A stretch of 41,770 bases of DNA from Oscillospiraceae bacterium (GTDB taxonomy: Bacteria; Bacillota; Clostridia; Oscillospirales; Ruminococcaceae), in assembly GCA_017405465.1 (NCBI GenBank), contig JAFRAJ010000053.1, forward strand, positions 1 through 41,770. The letters are read 5' to 3'. Position 1 is the first letter of the stretch. Every line of letters begins with the position of its first letter. The notes under the pieces were generated by a model that made no database searches, was not told where the DNA came from, and was given only the letters and a program-made list of their open reading frames with translations. The translations under genes and the position numbers were made by a program. This document shows, in pieces, positions 39,589-41,770 of the stretch.

Positions 39589-40332
39589 ATGAAGAAGATA
39601 CTGAAAGCACTGATCACCGCTGCTGCCGTTCTGTTCCTGATCTTTATCACAGTCTTCATACTGGCAAAGAAAAAGATCATCTTCCTGAACGAGTGGTTCG
39701 TAAACGAAAAGAACAGTACGATCGGCGTCGACATCTCCTCCTATCAGGCAGATGTGGATATGGAGAAGCTCAGAGAGCAGGGTATACGATTCGTCTTCAT
39801 CAAGGCTACGGAAGGCAGCTCTTCTCAGGACGAGATGTTCCCGGCAAACTGGGAAAATGCAAAAAACGCAGGACTGCCTGCCGGTGCATATCACTTCTTC
39901 TCCTATGACAGTCCCGGAAGCACACAGGCCGAGAACTTCATCAATACTGTCGGAGACGATCTCAAAGGGCGCCTCCTGCCGGTGGTCGACGTGGAATACT
40001 ACGGCGACAAGGAGGAGAATCCTCCCGCAAAAGAAGATATTATACGGGAGCTGACTGTTTTCCTGAATGCTCTGGAAGCAAAGTACGGAGCAAGACCTAT
40101 GATCTATACCAGATCAGATATCTATTACAGATATCTGGAAGGTTTCTCAAAAGAATACAGGATGTGGATCTCCAGCCTGTATACACCCCTCGGCTGGAAC
40201 TATAAAGAAGACTGGTATATATGGCAGTATCTCAACAGAGGCGTTCTGGAAGGATACACTGGCGGAGAACAGTATGTAGATCTGAATATCCTCAATAAGG
40301 AAAAGGATCTCGACGATCTGATCATCAAATGA
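39589..40332 (+). CDS. Membrane-tethered GH25 lysozyme (muramidase)
   Basis: The 247-residue protein has an N-terminal membrane helix/signal anchor (residues 5-26, LKALITAAAVLFLIFITVFI) and a GH25 domain. Active-site region: D48 in IGVDISSYQADVD, and D134/E136 in PVVDVEYYG, the acidic pair of family 25. Later blocks are FIKATEGSSSQD, MIYTRSDIYYRYLEG and WIWQYLNRG-type WYIWQYLNRG. It cleaves the glycan of peptidoglycan between MurNAc and GlcNAc on the outer side. No wall-binding repeats, so it stays at the membrane. Its 3' end overlaps the convergent gene by 8 nt. Confidence 0.93.
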   Translation: MKKILKALITAAAVLFLIFITVFILAKKKIIFLNEWFVNEKNSTIGVDISSYQADVDMEKLREQGIRFVFIKATEGSSSQDEMFPANWENAKNAGLPAGAYHFFSYDSPGSTQAENFINTVGDDLKGRLLPVVDVEYYGDKEENPPAKEDIIRELTVFLNALEAKYGARPMIYTRSDIYYRYLEGFSKEYRMWISSLYTPLGWNYKEDWYIWQYLNRGVLEGYTGGEQYVDLNILNKEKDLDDLIIK

Positions 40333-40675
40333 CCGTATTGTAATCTATCCATTCACCATTCACGTAAGTCTCGTATTTCCCCCACTCGGGTTTTCCGGTG
40401 TTCCTTCCTTTGACCCTTAGAGTGATGAATGCATCGTGCTGGCAGCCGGGAAGCGGGTCCTCCATAGTGATCCATCCGTTACCGTCGATCAGACTGTCCC
40501 ACTCCTCATGCAGTTCCTCTGCATTTTCATACAGGATATCGGAAGAGGAGATCACTGCGTCAGGGCTGCCGTACCCGAAGAGATAGACGCCCTCTTCTGC
40601 TTCGAAGAGCATTATCTTATAAATTAACTTATCATCTCTTTTTAAAGGTTCGTTCAGGTAAGCGTACATTCTCAT
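40325..40675 (-). CDS. Small protein, unknown
   Basis: The 116-residue protein (start MRMYAYLNEPLKRDDKLIYK) is beta-rich and acidic, with YLFGYGSPDAVISSSDILYE, a NGWITMEDPLPGCQHDAFIT stretch and ending GEWIDYNTVI. No signal peptide or metal motif. GAGGTGA lies eight bases before the ATG. It follows the DUF169 gene by 46 nt and shares 8 nt with the 3' end of the convergent lysozyme gene. No family is recognised. Confidence 0.72.
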   Translation of the reverse strand: MRMYAYLNEPLKRDDKLIYKIMLFEAEEGVYLFGYGSPDAVISSSDILYENAEELHEEWDSLIDGNGWITMEDPLPGCQHDAFITLRVKGRNTGKPEWGKYETYVNGEWIDYNTVI

Positions 40676-40721
40676 ATCCCATCACCTCATGTATCTGTGA
40701 CTCGGGCCGTGAACAACAGGA

Positions 40722-41534
40722 TCATTTCCGCGGGAACGACCACTCCGGTCCTTCCTCCATCCCCCACAGTGAGAAAACCTTATTGTAGAAAGGCGGACGC
40801 GGGAAATCGAATTCCATCTCCTCCGGTAGATCGGGATCCTGAGCATGTCTGAATCCCGGGGAAGATATTCCCGCCACAAGATCGTCCAGTTTTTCCGCCG
40901 GAACTCCCATGATGATCTCGTTTTTCCCTGTAAGAGCGCGTTCCTGCTCACCCGGATCCGGGATCGCGACGGTATAGTCTTTCTCTATGAATGATGTCAC
41001 CAGCGTGTGGATGCAGGAATCTATCGGGTCCATCTTCACTTCCAGCATCTTGCCGTTGCGCGGCTTTACCGCAGACAGCAGTGAACGCATCTGGAAGTTG
41101 TCATCGCAGTTGATCAGCAGTACATCCGCTTCGAATCCTGCTTTGTCAGCAGGGGCAATCAGCAGGCCTTTGTATTTGCCCAGCGGCAGTCTCGGAAACT
41201 CCGCGAAAAACCGCTCCGCTTTCTCCGGATCCGGTATGCCCATCAGAGGTTTGATGATCTCGTATGCCTCAGTTCCCGGAGAACAGTCTGCGTATCCCAG
41301 CGCGACGACAGGTGCCCAGCACCATTCAGAGTTCTTGTCCGTGTAGACAGTCAGTCCGTTTCTCTTTACCAGAGCAAATGCCTGACACAGAGAAAGATGT
41401 CCGAAGTTCTCCTTTGCCATGAGCGCATCCTGCGGCACCTCATCAGGATCTTCTATGAATTTCACTGCCTGGATGTTCAGCGTCAGATGCAGCGCATCCC
41501 TTATGAGCGCTGCCGCCTCATTAGTTCTGTTCAT
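40722..41534 (-). CDS. DUF169 domain protein
   Basis: The 270-residue protein shows the DUF169 pattern: HLSLCQAFALVKRNGLTVYT (about 47-66), CSPGTEAYEI, FPRLPLGKYKGLLIAPADKA (about 114-133), FEADVLLINCDDNFQMRSLL, CIHTLVTSFIEKDYTVAIPD and GEQERALTGKNEIIMGVPAE. Conserved cysteines and glycines are in place; the biochemical role of the family is not settled. It is cytosolic. It heads a pair with the small unknown gene downstream, and what looks like an IS200/IS605 element end lies just upstream. Confidence 0.87.
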   Translation of the reverse strand: MNRTNEAAALIRDALHLTLNIQAVKFIEDPDEVPQDALMAKENFGHLSLCQAFALVKRNGLTVYTDKNSEWCWAPVVALGYADCSPGTEAYEIIKPLMGIPDPEKAERFFAEFPRLPLGKYKGLLIAPADKAGFEADVLLINCDDNFQMRSLLSAVKPRNGKMLEVKMDPIDSCIHTLVTSFIEKDYTVAIPDPGEQERALTGKNEIIMGVPAEKLDDLVAGISSPGFRHAQDPDLPEEMEFDFPRPPFYNKVFSLWGMEEGPEWSFPRK

Positions 41535-41604
41535 CGGTTCTTTTCCTCTCTGCTTTCAATAGCTCTCGTCGACTCTGTTCAGGAATTCGGCAAATTCTTC
41601 TATA

Positions 41605-41770
41605 GTCGTCAACTACTCATGAATAAATTCACGAGCTTGTACCTGCCCGGTGGTATACGGCTGTAAGCCTCCCACTTTTGTCCTGAGACTCAGGATTGTT
41701 TCTGTCGTTTTTTGACAGACTGGCGGTACATCGTGGGGTGATTGACTGCACCCCGCCTGCAGGAGCATGC
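41605..41770 (-). mobile_element. Right end of an IS200/IS605 (TnpB-type) element, partial
   Basis: A minus frame is open from the window edge to TAG at 41613-41615 (52 codons; ends TKVGGLQPYTTGQVQAREFI then HE), fitting the 3' end of a tnpB gene. The same DNA holds four hairpins: GGGGTG/CACCCC (41735-41754), TCTGTC/GACAGA (41701-41719), TCCTGAG-A-CTCAGGA (41681-41695) and CTCATGAAT/ATTCACGAG (41616-41635). Such a string of stems ending at the element border is how omega RNA and the TnpA-recognised end look. The transposase domains lie off-window, so identity rests on layout and recall. Confidence 0.45.

Noticed and set aside
41556..41615. Tiny minus frame (TTIEEFAEFLNRVDESY) next to the element end
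   Set aside because: Seventeen codons with only a TTG start and no ribosome site; could be a gene tail cut by the insertion, but not supportable as a gene.

Overview
The window looks like chromosome from an anaerobic Bacillota, most likely class Clostridia. The reasons are strong AGGAGG-type ribosome sites, tightly packed small operons with 1-8 nt overlaps, some TTG/GTG starts, an aldo/keto reductase fused to a 4Fe-4S ferredoxin domain, AGCS amino-acid carriers and zinc-ribbon-headed membrane proteins. This placement is inference; no rRNA, complete tRNA, CRISPR array or phage block is visible.

Layout. 0.2-2.4 kb (minus): an operon of a DhaK-type kinase subunit, an RpiB/LacAB-like sugar-phosphate isomerase and an acetyltransferase. 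2.6-14 kb (minus): an accessory strip of small single-domain genes (GNAT acetyltransferases, an XRE regulator, GrpB and nucleotidyltransferase-like proteins, a CorA-type transporter, a P-loop kinase, two methyltransferases, a nitrilase, a DIP1984-like protein, an Fe-S flavoprotein and a nitroreductase). Its gaps hold remnants of lost genes, including a clear HIT-family N-terminus, and one cloverleaf-like element. 14.3-18.4 kb (plus): a small unknown protein and two paralogous membrane proteins (zinc ribbon, disordered linker, TM segment, TPR-like segment, MORN-like tail). 18.4-29.2 kb: aldehyde dehydrogenase, an orphan sugar-type binding lipoprotein, an ABC exporter, tandem MFS transporters, an AGCS symporter with a proline-iminopeptidase-like hydrolase, and a 3-hydroxyacyl-CoA dehydrogenase. 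29.4-32.4 kb (minus): a four-gene envelope operon including an unlisted 52-residue membrane protein. 32.5-33.8 kb (minus): a receiver-GNAT fusion followed by a frameshifted DUF3795-type gene. 33.9-35.1 kb (plus): the ferredoxin-fused aldo/keto reductase. 35.2-38.8 kb (minus): a very large cysteine-rich secreted/membrane-anchored protein with a possible attenuator in its leader. 39.1-41.5 kb: a small unknown gene, a membrane-tethered GH25 lysozyme and a DUF169 operon. The right edge looks like the right end of an IS200/IS605 (TnpB) element.

The most coherent candidate for something new is the envelope set: three zinc-ribbon membrane proteins, one soluble zinc-ribbon protein, a small membrane protein, a two-TM coiled-coil protein and the giant Cys-rich surface protein. 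Zinc ribbons that should be cytosolic are tethered to extracellular domains, and a GH25 muramidase sits next to the set. No function is asserted. Elsewhere the genes fit peptide/amino-acid uptake (symporter plus peptidase), aldehyde/redox handling (ALDH, AKR, nitroreductase/Fe-S flavoprotein) and small-molecule modification (at least six GNATs).
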